DNA of 64,000 bases. It comes from Saprospiraceae bacterium. GTDB lineage: Bacteria; Bacteroidota; Bacteroidia; Chitinophagales; Saprospiraceae. Shown here one piece after another: positions 27,399 to 36,440 of this stretch. Positions within the stretch are counted from its first letter, which is position 1. Each line of letters starts with the position of its first letter. The notes beneath the pieces are model-generated. The model searched no databases. It was not told the origin of the DNA and worked only from the letters and a program-made list of their open reading frames with translations. The position numbers and the translations under genes are program-made. The DNA lies in contig JAGQWR010000013.1 of assembly GCA_020437105.1 (NCBI GenBank), positions 1 to 64,000 on the forward strand, in the 5' to 3' direction.

Positions 27399-28220
27399 AT
27401 GGACGAATTCTATATTGGTTGGCAAGCGGATCCGACACCATCGTATAAAAGAAAAAAGTTACAGGGATTCTGGCTTCTGCTGGCTATTGCCATATTGGCC
27501 GCAGGAATCATTGCCTTTGCACAAGGTCCTTTTTCAACTGCCTCTTTTGAATACGGCTCCCCCAGAGAATTAAGCGGGGTGCTTGAGCGATGGCCGGTGC
27601 CCTCCCTGGTTATCCACCAGCAGGATGGCGCCGTAGAAAGTCAGCAACGCATCCTTTTGGTAGATGCCGGAAAACGGGGTGCAGCCCCGCTGCTGGATCA
27701 GTGGGAAAAAACGGCCGGCAAATCGCTCGATAAACACACCGTACGACTCGCCGGAACACTAATTTATTTTGATGGAAAGGCCGTCCTGGAATTGACACAA
27801 GGTGAAAAAGCGCTCCTGGAAACAGGCGAAGAACAGGAACTTGAAGTACAATATTCTGATAGACAACGGCAGACATTACTCGGAGAAATTCTGGATTCCA
27901 AATGTTTTTTCGGTGTCATGAAACCGGCAGAAGGAAAACCTCATAAATCCTGTGCTGTGCGCTGTCTCTCGGGCGGTATTCCAGCTGTTTTTAAAGCCAG
28001 AGGCTCCGGCGATACAGAAGAATATTTCCTGATTTTAGATGCGGATGGGCAGCCGGCTAATAGCCTCTTACTTGATTATACGGGAGAACCGATTGCCCTG
28101 TGTGGGGAATCCGTTTTGTATAATGATTGGCAACTTTTTTACCTCGACAAGGAGCAACCGATACGCCGTTTAGGGCCACCGGGATCAAAACTGCCGACAC
28201 TTTGTGCTACTTCGCGCTAG
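27399..28220 (+). CDS. Membrane-anchored protein with conserved Cys/His motif, unknown function
   Basis: 273 residues. One N-terminal membrane helix (residues about 25-43) is followed by a beta-rich extracytoplasmic part. The central motif is LDSKCFFGVMKPAEGKPHKSC continued by AVRCLSGGIP: three Cys, one His and a Gly-rich loop that could bind metal or a cofactor. I have seen this motif style in uncharacterised bacterial proteins next to Rieske or cytochrome genes, but cannot name the family. As last gene of the operon, directly after the Rieske fusion, it may be its redox partner. Its 3' end overlaps the convergent acyltransferase gene by 14 bases. Confidence 0.72.
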   Translation: MDEFYIGWQADPTPSYKRKKLQGFWLLLAIAILAAGIIAFAQGPFSTASFEYGSPRELSGVLERWPVPSLVIHQQDGAVESQQRILLVDAGKRGAAPLLDQWEKTAGKSLDKHTVRLAGTLIYFDGKAVLELTQGEKALLETGEEQELEVQYSDRQRQTLLGEILDSKCFFGVMKPAEGKPHKSCAVRCLSGGIPAVFKARGSGDTEEYFLILDADGQPANSLLLDYTGEPIALCGESVLYNDWQLFYLDKEQPIRRLGPPGSKLPTLCATSR

Positions 28221-28986
28221 CTTGCGCTGCCAGCCGCTCCTCCCGGAAGCCGGTTATTTTCTCATTAATCCAGTCTTCGGTCTTTTGGGCTAAAACCGCA
28301 GCGTCTGAATCCAGAATGGGCGCGCCATACTCTATCCAGACATCCGTATAACGCTGGTTAAAGGTGCGGAAGAAATGCGGTAAAAATGTATCATCGCCAA
28401 TCCAGGCATCCCCGTCGCGGCCATATTCAATGGCCATAGGTACGATTGGAAATCCCTCTTTCGCCGCCAGGCCAAAAGCCCCCATTCTAAACGGACGCGT
28501 TTGCGGATCAATATGCGTGGTGCCTTCCGGATAAATCAATACAGAAAATCCTGCTTTCAGGCTTGCACTCATGGTATCCAGTGTATTTCGGCGGCTGGAT
28601 TTGTCTTCCCGTTTGACAAACATAACGCCGGTATTTCGTGCGGCAAAGCCAACCATAGGCCAGGAGGATACCTCTGCCTTCGCTACAGGTTGCGCCTTAA
28701 TTTGCCGCAAGGCAATGACCGGATCTGTGTAGGATCGGTGATTTCCCATATAAATACAAGTGTCCTGACAGACGGGCAAACCGCGTTCCCGCAGGCGCAT
28801 CCCCAGCATTCGGGTGATTTGATGTGCCCAGCGTTGGCGATATTCCAGGGCATGGTTTAAGTCGGTACCCCGGAGTGCAGCGCGCAGCAGAATGGGAGTC
28901 AGATACCAAATTGTAATAAACAGAAAACCAAAAAACCGAAGGAATGCAAACATGGATATATAAACTATTGGAGGTTTTTTAAACAA
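28207..28986 (-). CDS. PlsC-like 1-acyl-sn-glycerol-3-phosphate acyltransferase
   Basis: 259 residues, the standard length. A hydrophobic N-terminus anchors it in the membrane. The catalytic HX4D motif is NHRSYTDP (His83, Asp88) and the substrate-binding motif is YPEGTTH. It transfers a fatty acyl group to lysophosphatidic acid or to another lyso-lipid. It lies eight bases downstream of the OlsF-like gene on the same strand, so the two are probably cotranscribed and may work on the same lipid. A start at 28953 is also possible. Confidence 0.9.
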   Translation of the reverse strand: MFKKPPIVYISMFAFLRFFGFLFITIWYLTPILLRAALRGTDLNHALEYRQRWAHQITRMLGMRLRERGLPVCQDTCIYMGNHRSYTDPVIALRQIKAQPVAKAEVSSWPMVGFAARNTGVMFVKREDKSSRRNTLDTMSASLKAGFSVLIYPEGTTHIDPQTRPFRMGAFGLAAKEGFPIVPMAIEYGRDGDAWIGDDTFLPHFFRTFNQRYTDVWIEYGAPILDSDAAVLAQKTEDWINEKITGFREERLAAQASAK

Positions 28987-28994
28987 GCGCTAAA

Positions 28995-30602
28995 TTATTT
29001 CTCTTTGCGCATCAAATTTTCAATCATCGGATACGGTACATCCTCCAGGTTAAGCAGGATAAATCCATCCAACACATCCGAAAAATTGGGATCCACATTA
29101 AAGCTGATAAAACGAGCATTCATCTTGATATACTGCCGCATTAAAACCGGAATTCGAAAATGATCCGGCTCAATGTCTTCAATGATCGTATCCAAATCCC
29201 GTACCTCCTCCCCCAGATGATCCATGAGCAAATCAATATCTACTTTTTCCAATTTTGTTTTGAATGGTTTTCGGGCACTCAGGAATTGCGCCAGGTCCTT
29301 ATCAAAGTAAAATTTCTTTAAAAAGGCCACGATCAAACTCTTGGAAATATTCGAATAATACTTGCTGATACTGACTGGTCCGTAGAGGTATTTATAATGT
29401 GGGTTCTGCAATAAAAAAGCTAAAATGCCCTGCCAGAGCAAAAACAGGGGCAAGCGTTTTTTTTGATATTCCGGGATGATATACGAGCGGCCAAGCTCTA
29501 CCGACTGTTGCATAATCGGGTAAAACCCTTCCTCTATTCGGAATAGGCTGTGCACATAAAATCCCTGTACACCCATTTGGTCAAATATCTGCCGCCCCAG
29601 GCCCATTCGGTAGCCTCCGATGATCCGTTCTGCTTCCCGATCCCAGATAATCAGCTGATTGTAATACAGATCGTATTCGTCCAGATCGCGGCTTTTTCCC
29701 GTGCCCTCTCCTACTTCCCGGAATGTTAGTTCCCGCAGTCGGCCAATTTCAAATAGTGCATTTGGGATCTCTACGGCTGAAGCCGAAAACACATCAAAGG
29801 GCCCCTGCGAAGCCAAGAGGTTGTGGAACGCCAACTGCCGAATATCTTCTGCTATTTTTTTGCTGTTTATTGGTTCTGCAATCGCCTCCTCCGGAACAGA
29901 TCGATCCCGAAAGGGGAAATTGAAAAATTTACGTACTTCCAGGGAACTGCCCAATGCAAAGATTTTACTCCGCACATATCGGCTAAACCGAGATGGATTT
30001 TCAAATTGGTTCTGATCCTCAATTCGGATCGGGTTCCCAATACGGACTTCTATTTTCCGGGCCTGATTGGTCAATCGGCTATATAATCGGCCCCCAACCC
30101 CGGAAGTTAAGAGCGCCGGATCAGAAGAAGATATCCGAACAGGAACAATCGGACGATCCAACTCCTTCAATTTTTGAAAGAGCTTCTGCATGGAGCGGGT
30201 AGAACGAAATTCACCAATTCGACCAACCGGAAAGTCTATTATGACAAGTAAATTTTCCTTTACCTCTCCCTTTTTTAATTTTCGAAAGAGCGATCTGATA
30301 CGATCGAAAACCGGCAGAGACTCACCCGTTTCATGTATTTGATGGAGTTGAAATTGCTGGTGTGATTCCGGTATGGAGGCAGAAACAGACGATAGAACCT
30401 GATAAGGAACCTTCAGTGATTCCAACACCCCCATAAGGATGGCTTCATCAACACCATCCAACAGGCGATTGGCTACCAGGATAAATGGAGCACTTGTTGG
30501 AATCCGCTTTAGTTCCTCGTTTTTTAAATCAAAGTGCACCTGTTTAGATGCAAGCCAGGAAGCTAAGGGTTCTGAGAACGGTATTCCATTTAGTTCTGGC
30601 AC
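28995..30602 (-). CDS. Two-domain acyltransferase, OlsF-like (degenerate PlsC-like part plus GNAT/OlsB part)
   Basis: 535 residues. Residues about 35-210 resemble a PlsC-like lysophospholipid acyltransferase. Residues about 260-430 resemble the GNAT 'hemolysin'/OlsB N-acyltransferase (RLRELTFREVGEGTG, DLYYNQLIIWD, VELGRSYI, LLWQGI). Bifunctional proteins of this kind (OlsF) make ornithine lipids in Serratia and Flavobacterium. In the first domain the expected catalytic His (NHxxxGxD in relatives, by memory) reads NRLLDGVD, with Arg46. That domain may therefore be inactive as an O-acyltransferase, with the intact PlsC-like neighbour taking over. The product is probably an aminoacyl lipid. Confidence 0.8.
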   Translation of the reverse strand: MPELNGIPFSEPLASWLASKQVHFDLKNEELKRIPTSAPFILVANRLLDGVDEAILMGVLESLKVPYQVLSSVSASIPESHQQFQLHQIHETGESLPVFDRIRSLFRKLKKGEVKENLLVIIDFPVGRIGEFRSTRSMQKLFQKLKELDRPIVPVRISSSDPALLTSGVGGRLYSRLTNQARKIEVRIGNPIRIEDQNQFENPSRFSRYVRSKIFALGSSLEVRKFFNFPFRDRSVPEEAIAEPINSKKIAEDIRQLAFHNLLASQGPFDVFSASAVEIPNALFEIGRLRELTFREVGEGTGKSRDLDEYDLYYNQLIIWDREAERIIGGYRMGLGRQIFDQMGVQGFYVHSLFRIEEGFYPIMQQSVELGRSYIIPEYQKKRLPLFLLWQGILAFLLQNPHYKYLYGPVSISKYYSNISKSLIVAFLKKFYFDKDLAQFLSARKPFKTKLEKVDIDLLMDHLGEEVRDLDTIIEDIEPDHFRIPVLMRQYIKMNARFISFNVDPNFSDVLDGFILLNLEDVPYPMIENLMRKEK

Positions 30603-30631
30603 ACTTATTTTTTTTCACGTTAGAATGAGTA

Positions 30632-30639
30632 CAAACTTA
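30632..30639 (-). promoter_or_regulatory. Candidate -7 box for the acyltransferase operon
   Basis: On the minus strand TAAGTTTG matches TAnnTTTG and lies 29 bases before the ATG at 30602. A TTG at 30654-30652 is only 12 bases upstream, so the -33 part is poor. Confidence 0.35.
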
Positions 30640-30715
30640 AAAAATCGATCGCAAGTTTCCTGAATAATGTCCGACAATAGAAAAGGTAAGAGATTCCTAT
30701 CTTTCAACAAAAAGC

Positions 30716-31288
30716 ATGGATAGAAAATATTATCTGCTTTCGGCTTTGTGCTTTCTGCCCTTGTTACTCGCGGCGCAATCAAATTTGTCAAACCGACATG
30801 TTGAGTTAGGGTTTGAAATGCAGGCCTATCCTACCGGAATTATCCCGGGGGTTTGGGCGACTTATTTTTTAACAGAAAAAGATGCCATACACCTGCGGCT
30901 GGGGCTCCAGTTTATCAATCATCAGGATTTTGGCGTACAAGATGATGAAAAAGGAAAGGGCTTTGGCGCCACACTAGGATATTGCCGACACTTTGGTGAT
31001 AAAACCACAGGTATCTTTGCGGGTGCCCGCTGTGACCTCTGGCGAAATCAAATTAATTGGATTGACTACGACGGAGATGGTCCGGAAATTTTAGATTCCG
31101 GAATCAGCAAGGTCCTTGTTATACAACCAACTGCTGAGCTGGGATACCGGTTTTTACTTGGATCTGATCGTTTGAAATTTGCGCCAACTGTTGCTTTTGG
31201 TTATGAAATCAATGTAAAAACGACGGGCGCTAAAACAGGGGAAGGCGCTATTATTTTACTCGGTTTTCTCTTGAGTTGGTCTATTTAA
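30716..31288 (+). CDS. Small outer-membrane beta-barrel-like protein
   Basis: 190 residues with a signal peptide (MDRKYYLLSALCFLPLLLAAQ). The rest alternates hydrophobic and polar residues with aromatic strand ends and Gly, ending in LGFLLSWSI. This is typical of small 8-strand outer-membrane barrels of the OmpX/OmpW type. HVELGFEMQAYPTG and ATLGYCRHFGDKTTGIF are example strands. No specific function can be read. A near-consensus TATCTTTC box lies about 15 bases before the start. Confidence 0.7.
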   Translation: MDRKYYLLSALCFLPLLLAAQSNLSNRHVELGFEMQAYPTGIIPGVWATYFLTEKDAIHLRLGLQFINHQDFGVQDDEKGKGFGATLGYCRHFGDKTTGIFAGARCDLWRNQINWIDYDGDGPEILDSGISKVLVIQPTAELGYRFLLGSDRLKFAPTVAFGYEINVKTTGAKTGEGAIILLGFLLSWSI

Positions 31289-31372
31289 TGGGCATAATTT
31301 TCGGCAAACAGGCAAAAAATTTAAACTGGCTGAATGCCCGGGTGTTTAAACGAATAATCGATAAACAAAGAC

Positions 31373-32584
31373 ATGAAAGCACAGAAGGTCAATTTCGCCA
31401 ATAAAGCAGGATACGAACTCTCCGCCAGCCTGGAGTTGCCGGCTAATCAGCTGCCACATACTTATGCCATTTTTGCCCACTGTTTTACCTGCAACAAAAA
31501 CCTGAATGCAGTTCAGAATATCAGCCGGGCCCTAAATATGGGTGGCATAGCGGTGTTGCGGTTTGATTTCACAGGTTTAGGAGATAGCGAGGGCGATTTT
31601 GCTGACACCAATTTCACGTCCAATGTGGATGACCTGATTGCTGCGGCAGATTTTCTGGAGACACATTACAAAGCACCTGAACTGATCATCGGACATTCAC
31701 TTGGCGGTGCTGCTGTTATTTGTGCAGGTAGCCAGATAGACTCCATTAAGGCTATTACCACTATTGCTGCTCCTGCAGATCCGGCCCATGTCAGCCATTT
31801 GCTTGGTGCGGAAATTGACACCATCGAACAAGAGGGTGTTGCCACTGTTTCTATTGCCGGTAGGGAGTTTAAAGTGAAAAAGCAATTTCTGGAAGACGTC
31901 CGCGAACAAAATTTGGGAGATCGACTGAAGGATTTGCGCAAGGCAATTCTGATTATGCACGCTCCACAGGATCAAATTGTTCCTATTGAAAACGCAGCTA
32001 AATTATACAACCAGGCATTCCATCCGAAGAGCTTTATTTCCCTGGATGGCGCAGATCACCTGCTCAGTGCTAAAATGGATTCGATCTATGCCGGTGAAAT
32101 GATCGCTTGTTGGGTAAAACGCTACATCAACCTGCCGGAAAAAGAAAAACTGAATGTGGAGAAACAAGTGGCTGTACGCCTGGGTAAGACCGGTTACACA
32201 ACAGAAGTGATGGTCAGAAAACACAGTCTCACAGCAGATGAACCTGAATCAGTAGGTGGAAATGATTTCGGGCCATCGCCTTATGAGCTCGTAACGGCAG
32301 GCTTGGGAGCCTGTACGGCCATGACCATCCACATGTATGCCCGAAGAAAGAAATGGCCACTTGAAGAAGTGACAGTACAACTCAACCATTATAAGGATTA
32401 CGCAGAAGATTTTCAAAATCCGGAAGACCAAAAAAGCCAAATTGATTACTTTGACAGGGAAATTGAACTAGAGGGCGACCTCGATGACACGCAAAAATCC
32501 AGGCTGCTGGAAATAGCAAATCGATGCCCGGTTCATCGTACCTTGCACCAATCTGTAAAAGTAAATACAACCCTAAAGGGCTAA
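31373..32584 (+). CDS. Bifunctional alpha/beta hydrolase - OsmC family fusion
   Basis: 403 residues. Residues 1-260 are an alpha/beta hydrolase with the nucleophile elbow GHSLGG (IIGHSLGGAAVIC), the oxyanion-side FAHCFTC and a late His in GADHLL. Residues about 265-400 are an OsmC domain with the peroxidatic Cys pair (GLGACTAMTIHMYARRK and NRCPVHRTL). OsmC proteins reduce organic hydroperoxides. The fused form is known in several phyla and is annotated as a bifunctional hydrolase/OsmC protein; its substrate is not established. It is cytoplasmic and lacks a signal peptide. Malic enzyme follows 29 bases later on the same strand and could supply NADPH. Confidence 0.92.
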   Translation: MKAQKVNFANKAGYELSASLELPANQLPHTYAIFAHCFTCNKNLNAVQNISRALNMGGIAVLRFDFTGLGDSEGDFADTNFTSNVDDLIAAADFLETHYKAPELIIGHSLGGAAVICAGSQIDSIKAITTIAAPADPAHVSHLLGAEIDTIEQEGVATVSIAGREFKVKKQFLEDVREQNLGDRLKDLRKAILIMHAPQDQIVPIENAAKLYNQAFHPKSFISLDGADHLLSAKMDSIYAGEMIACWVKRYINLPEKEKLNVEKQVAVRLGKTGYTTEVMVRKHSLTADEPESVGGNDFGPSPYELVTAGLGACTAMTIHMYARRKKWPLEEVTVQLNHYKDYAEDFQNPEDQKSQIDYFDREIELEGDLDDTQKSRLLEIANRCPVHRTLHQSVKVNTTLKG

Positions 32585-32613
32585 CATAAACTGATTAAAA
32601 GACTTAAGATTAT

Positions 32614-33801
32614 ATGGACTTTTTTAAAGAATCATTGAATTTGCATGCTCGTTTAAAAGGGAAAATTCGAATAGATCCTAAAATAGATGTTCGAACTACC
32701 GAAGATCTCAGCCTGGTCTATTCGCCGGGAGTAGCAGAGCCTTGCCTGGCTATTGCTAAAGATCCGGAAAAGGTCTGGGACTATACGATCAAAGGCAATA
32801 CGGTGGCGATCGTTACAGACGGGACAGCCGTTCTTGGCCTCGGGAATATCGGAGCTAAAGCCTCTATCCCTGTCATGGAAGGGAAAGCCATGTTATTCAA
32901 GCGTTTTGCAAATATCAATGCTTTTCCAATTTGCATTGATACGGAAGATACCGAAAAAATCATTGAAACCATCCGCCTGATTTCTCCCATTTTTGGCGGA
33001 ATTAACCTGGAGGACATATCTGCTCCCCGGAGTTTTGAAATTGAAACGCGACTACAGGATTTGGGTATTCCTGTTTTTCACGATGATCAACACGGAACAG
33101 CTATCGTAGTACTTGCAGGCTTGCTAAATGCGGCAAAAGTTGTCGGAAAAAGCATGACCCAGTTAAAGGTGGTGATAAATGGTGCCGGTGCTGCCGGAAT
33201 TGCGATCGCCAGACTGCTGCGCTGCGTGGATAATACTGATAGTATTCAATGTCTGGCCGTAAATGATGTGATCCTCTGTGATACCAAGGGCGTCATTCAC
33301 GAGGCACGCACAGATCTAAACGATGCTAAAAGGGAGATTCTCAAACATACAAACCGGGAAAACAAAACAGGTAATCTCAAAGACGCCCTGGTAGGAGCCG
33401 ATGTTTTTATTGGCGTAAGTGTCGGAAACCTGCTTACCGCAGATGATATCCGAACCATGGCCAAAGACTCCATTATTTTTGGTCTGGCAAATCCCATTCC
33501 GGAGATCATGCCCGAAGAAGCCAAAAAAGGTGGCGCCGCTATTGTCGGAACAGGAAGGTCTGATCTTCCCAACCAGATTAATAATGTGCTGGGGTTCCCG
33601 GGTATTTTTCGGGGCGCCCTGGATGTGCGTGCCAAACGCATTTCCCCGGGCATGAAATTAGCTGCAGCTTATGCCATTGCTGACCACCTTCGAGACCCAA
33701 GTCGGGAGAACATTATTCCGGCTACCTTAAATGAATCCGTTGCCTGGGCCGTGGCCAAAGCGGTACGCGAAGCTGCTGAATCAGAAGGTTTAAGCGTTTG
33801 A
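32614..33801 (+). CDS. NAD(P)-dependent malic enzyme, short form
   Basis: 395 residues. It decarboxylates malate oxidatively to pyruvate with reduction of NAD(P)+. The N-terminal malic domain (SLVYSPGVAEPCLAI, then GNIGAKASIPVMEGKAMLFK), the metal-binding region NLEDISAPRSFEIE, HDDQHGTAIV, and the nucleotide-binding GAGAAGIAIARLL are all seen. The C-terminal phosphotransacetylase-like domain of the long MaeB type is absent, so it resembles the short single-domain bacterial enzyme. Cofactor preference cannot be read reliably. It converges on the GH57 gene with only 25 bases between. Confidence 0.95.
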   Translation: MDFFKESLNLHARLKGKIRIDPKIDVRTTEDLSLVYSPGVAEPCLAIAKDPEKVWDYTIKGNTVAIVTDGTAVLGLGNIGAKASIPVMEGKAMLFKRFANINAFPICIDTEDTEKIIETIRLISPIFGGINLEDISAPRSFEIETRLQDLGIPVFHDDQHGTAIVVLAGLLNAAKVVGKSMTQLKVVINGAGAAGIAIARLLRCVDNTDSIQCLAVNDVILCDTKGVIHEARTDLNDAKREILKHTNRENKTGNLKDALVGADVFIGVSVGNLLTADDIRTMAKDSIIFGLANPIPEIMPEEAKKGGAAIVGTGRSDLPNQINNVLGFPGIFRGALDVRAKRISPGMKLAAAYAIADHLRDPSRENIIPATLNESVAWAVAKAVREAAESEGLSV

Positions 33802-33826
33802 TGCCATTAAAAATTCAATAACGGGT

Positions 33827-36235
33827 TCACGTTTTCACCCGCAGAAGTGACCCCAGCAGAACAAATGCCTGCTCCCAATCCGGACTGGAAAAGACCCAGG
33901 AACCGGATTGGAAGCCGGTAACCAGGGAGAAATATAAATTTTGGCTCTGCCAAATATCCGGCTCCAGACCAAGTTTTGGCAAGGTTTCCAGCATGCGGAT
34001 CAGCCGGTGGAGTTGTGGCAGGGAAACAGCTGTTTGCTCCAGGTTTGTCAATTCCCGAAAAATACAGTCACTCGCAGCCAGATTCAACCTGGATCGCTGG
34101 CTGGGTTTGACATTCCACTTTACAAACTCATTCGCCAGACGCTCTAATTCATCCACATGCAAAATTCCGGTCTGGAAGAAAGCCAGCAAATCCTTTGTTA
34201 ATACTGAACGAACTGCATTGAGGTAGTCATCCGGAATCGGAATGCCACTGTATTTGATACCACCCATCAATTGGTAGTTGTCATTGTAAATCTCGCGCAA
34301 CACAACCCCTGCACGTGCCAGATTCCGGTCGGTAATATCTTTGAGGATTTTCCTTTTTTCATCCCGAAAAAGGTGCCAGATACTAAAAGTGGATGGTCCG
34401 AAATATTGCTGCATATGACCAATCACCTCACCCAGATTAGCGCGGTTAAAGGATGTAAACACATCCTGTTCCATGGTATCAAAACTCTTGCGATCCATGG
34501 AAATGGAAATATTCCCAATAATGTTTTGTTGCCCCAGGTATAAAACGGCAAAACTAAAGTCTTTGCGCGACCAGGTAATCTTAGATTCGACCATGGTACG
34601 GCCAACGGCCAGTCGATGATTACCGGCAATTTCGCGGTGGAACACTTCAGATTTGGCCCGATAATTAAACAGATCCAACTCGTTTTCGCCCTTGTCATTA
34701 AAGAGTCGGGTAGTCGCATAATGCATGCCTACCCGATCCAGGTTCACCCGGGTAGGCATGACACTCTTGCGATAGCTTTCAGCTGCATTAGCATCTACAT
34801 TACTCGGAATTTTTTCGAGTAATTCCAGAAATTCCGGATGTAGTTTGATGCCACTTACCTGCCGGGCGTAATAGATTGCCCGGTTAGCATATTGCAAAAT
34901 TTGCAGCGTTTCAATTCCCGAAATCTCGTCAAAAAACCACCCACAGCTCGTAAACATCAGCAAGGCATTGCGTTGCATTTCGAGTAATCGGAGTAATTGT
35001 GGGATTTCTTCTTCATCCAGCGGACGAATAGTATGTTTATCCAGAAAGGCATGTACCACTTCCGGACGGCGATCCAAAATAACGTTGATAAAATCATTCC
35101 TGGCTGCCCAAACATCTTTTAAAAGCTTCTCCCCATTGCTTTCGAAAATGGGGACTAATTGATCCCGAAGCCAGTTTAGGGTTTCGCGCAAAGGCTTCCG
35201 CCATTTTTGATTCCAATCCGGGTTTCCACCAGACTGGCAACCACAATTGCTGCGCCAACGCTCTACCCCATGCGCACAAGACCAGGAACTATTTTCATGT
35301 ATTTGCGCTTCCATCTTCGCTGGATGTTTATCCAGAAAAGCCGCATAATTGGTTAGTTCGACATTCGGGTCTTTATCAATTTGCTCAATACAGGAAGACA
35401 GCGCCATTTCCCCATATCGGTGATGATGACCATAACTTTCTCCATCTGTTGCAATATGTACCAACTGTACCCGATCCTTTTCGGAGAAAGTTTCCAGTAT
35501 GCGGCGGGCAAAATCTTTGCCGTTGTTGAGCAGTCCGTCAAAGGCAACGCCCTGCGACACCCGACCATTATAAAAAAACAGGGTAATTTCCCGTCCGGAA
35601 GGCAGCTTACATAAATAAGGAACCCGGGTTTCAATTTTCCGGTCATCCACCTGCTCCCAGGGCTCAGTTCCGATAGCCCGAACAGCCTTTGCCTGGCGTG
35701 GAGCCAGAATCGTAAATCGAATACCCTGTTCAGCCAATACTTCCAGGGTTTCGGTATCAACTGCTGTTTCAGCCAGCCACATGCCATCCGGCTTGCGCTG
35801 GAAACGATGTTCAAAATCCTTAATTCCCCAGATAACCTGAGTTTCTTTGTCCCGACGATTTGCCAGTGGAAGGATCAAATGGCTATGAACCTGGGCGATG
35901 GCAGAACCAAAACCCTGTTGGGCAATACTTTGTCGATCAGCTTCCTGAATTGATTGGTATGTCAGGGGGTCGGCTATTTCCATCCAGGAAAGTAGCGTTG
36001 GGCCGAAATTGAAACTTATCTTGGCATAATTATTAACGATGCGTACGATAAATCCTTCATCGTCTAATATACGGGAAGAGGCATTTGGTGCATAACATTC
36101 AAAGTTTATCCGCTCATTCCAATCGTGAAATGGGGCTGCGCTATCCTGTTGTTCAATCGCTTCCAACCAGGCATTTTCGCGCGGGGGTTGGTAGAAATGA
36201 CCATGAATACAGACGAATTTATTCTTGTTGCCCAT
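33827..36235 (-). CDS. DUF3536-type glycoside hydrolase family 57 enzyme
   Basis: 802 residues. The N-terminal GH57 signature HGHFYQPPRENAW starts at residue 11. Putative catalytic residues lie in GMWLAETAVD (Glu nucleophile) and ATDGESYGHHHRYGE (acidic partner). The second half (about 290-790) is DUF3536. Family relatives act on alpha-glucans such as glycogen or starch, as amylase, 4-alpha-glucanotransferase or branching-type enzymes; the exact reaction is unknown. There is no signal peptide, so it is cytoplasmic. It stands alone, divergent from the PIG-L gene. Confidence 0.9.
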   Translation of the reverse strand: MGNKNKFVCIHGHFYQPPRENAWLEAIEQQDSAAPFHDWNERINFECYAPNASSRILDDEGFIVRIVNNYAKISFNFGPTLLSWMEIADPLTYQSIQEADRQSIAQQGFGSAIAQVHSHLILPLANRRDKETQVIWGIKDFEHRFQRKPDGMWLAETAVDTETLEVLAEQGIRFTILAPRQAKAVRAIGTEPWEQVDDRKIETRVPYLCKLPSGREITLFFYNGRVSQGVAFDGLLNNGKDFARRILETFSEKDRVQLVHIATDGESYGHHHRYGEMALSSCIEQIDKDPNVELTNYAAFLDKHPAKMEAQIHENSSWSCAHGVERWRSNCGCQSGGNPDWNQKWRKPLRETLNWLRDQLVPIFESNGEKLLKDVWAARNDFINVILDRRPEVVHAFLDKHTIRPLDEEEIPQLLRLLEMQRNALLMFTSCGWFFDEISGIETLQILQYANRAIYYARQVSGIKLHPEFLELLEKIPSNVDANAAESYRKSVMPTRVNLDRVGMHYATTRLFNDKGENELDLFNYRAKSEVFHREIAGNHRLAVGRTMVESKITWSRKDFSFAVLYLGQQNIIGNISISMDRKSFDTMEQDVFTSFNRANLGEVIGHMQQYFGPSTFSIWHLFRDEKRKILKDITDRNLARAGVVLREIYNDNYQLMGGIKYSGIPIPDDYLNAVRSVLTKDLLAFFQTGILHVDELERLANEFVKWNVKPSQRSRLNLAASDCIFRELTNLEQTAVSLPQLHRLIRMLETLPKLGLEPDIWQSQNLYFSLVTGFQSGSWVFSSPDWEQAFVLLGSLLRVKT

Positions 36236-36356
36236 GTGATTTTGTTGAGATCGAGGCGATATTACACAATATTTTCCAAAAGGGGTATCCTAAACAGGAT
36301 TCGGTTTTAGGATTATTTTAACAAAGTTGCACCCCTAAGCCCACTGCAATACTTTC

Positions 36357-36364
36357 TATATTTG
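36357..36364 (+). promoter_or_regulatory. Candidate -7 box upstream of the PIG-L deacetylase gene
   Basis: TATATTTG is a perfect TAnnTTTG match, 76 bases before the ATG at 36441. The nearest upstream TTG (36327-36329) is 27 bases away, beyond the usual spacing. The 205-base gap to the divergent GH57 gene shows nothing else clear. Confidence 0.35.
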
Positions 36365-36440
36365 TTATTCGAGTATCTTGCTACTTCCTCTCATGCACAC
36401 CCCAATGATTCTCAAAATTTAAGATCGAAATTTCAAACCC

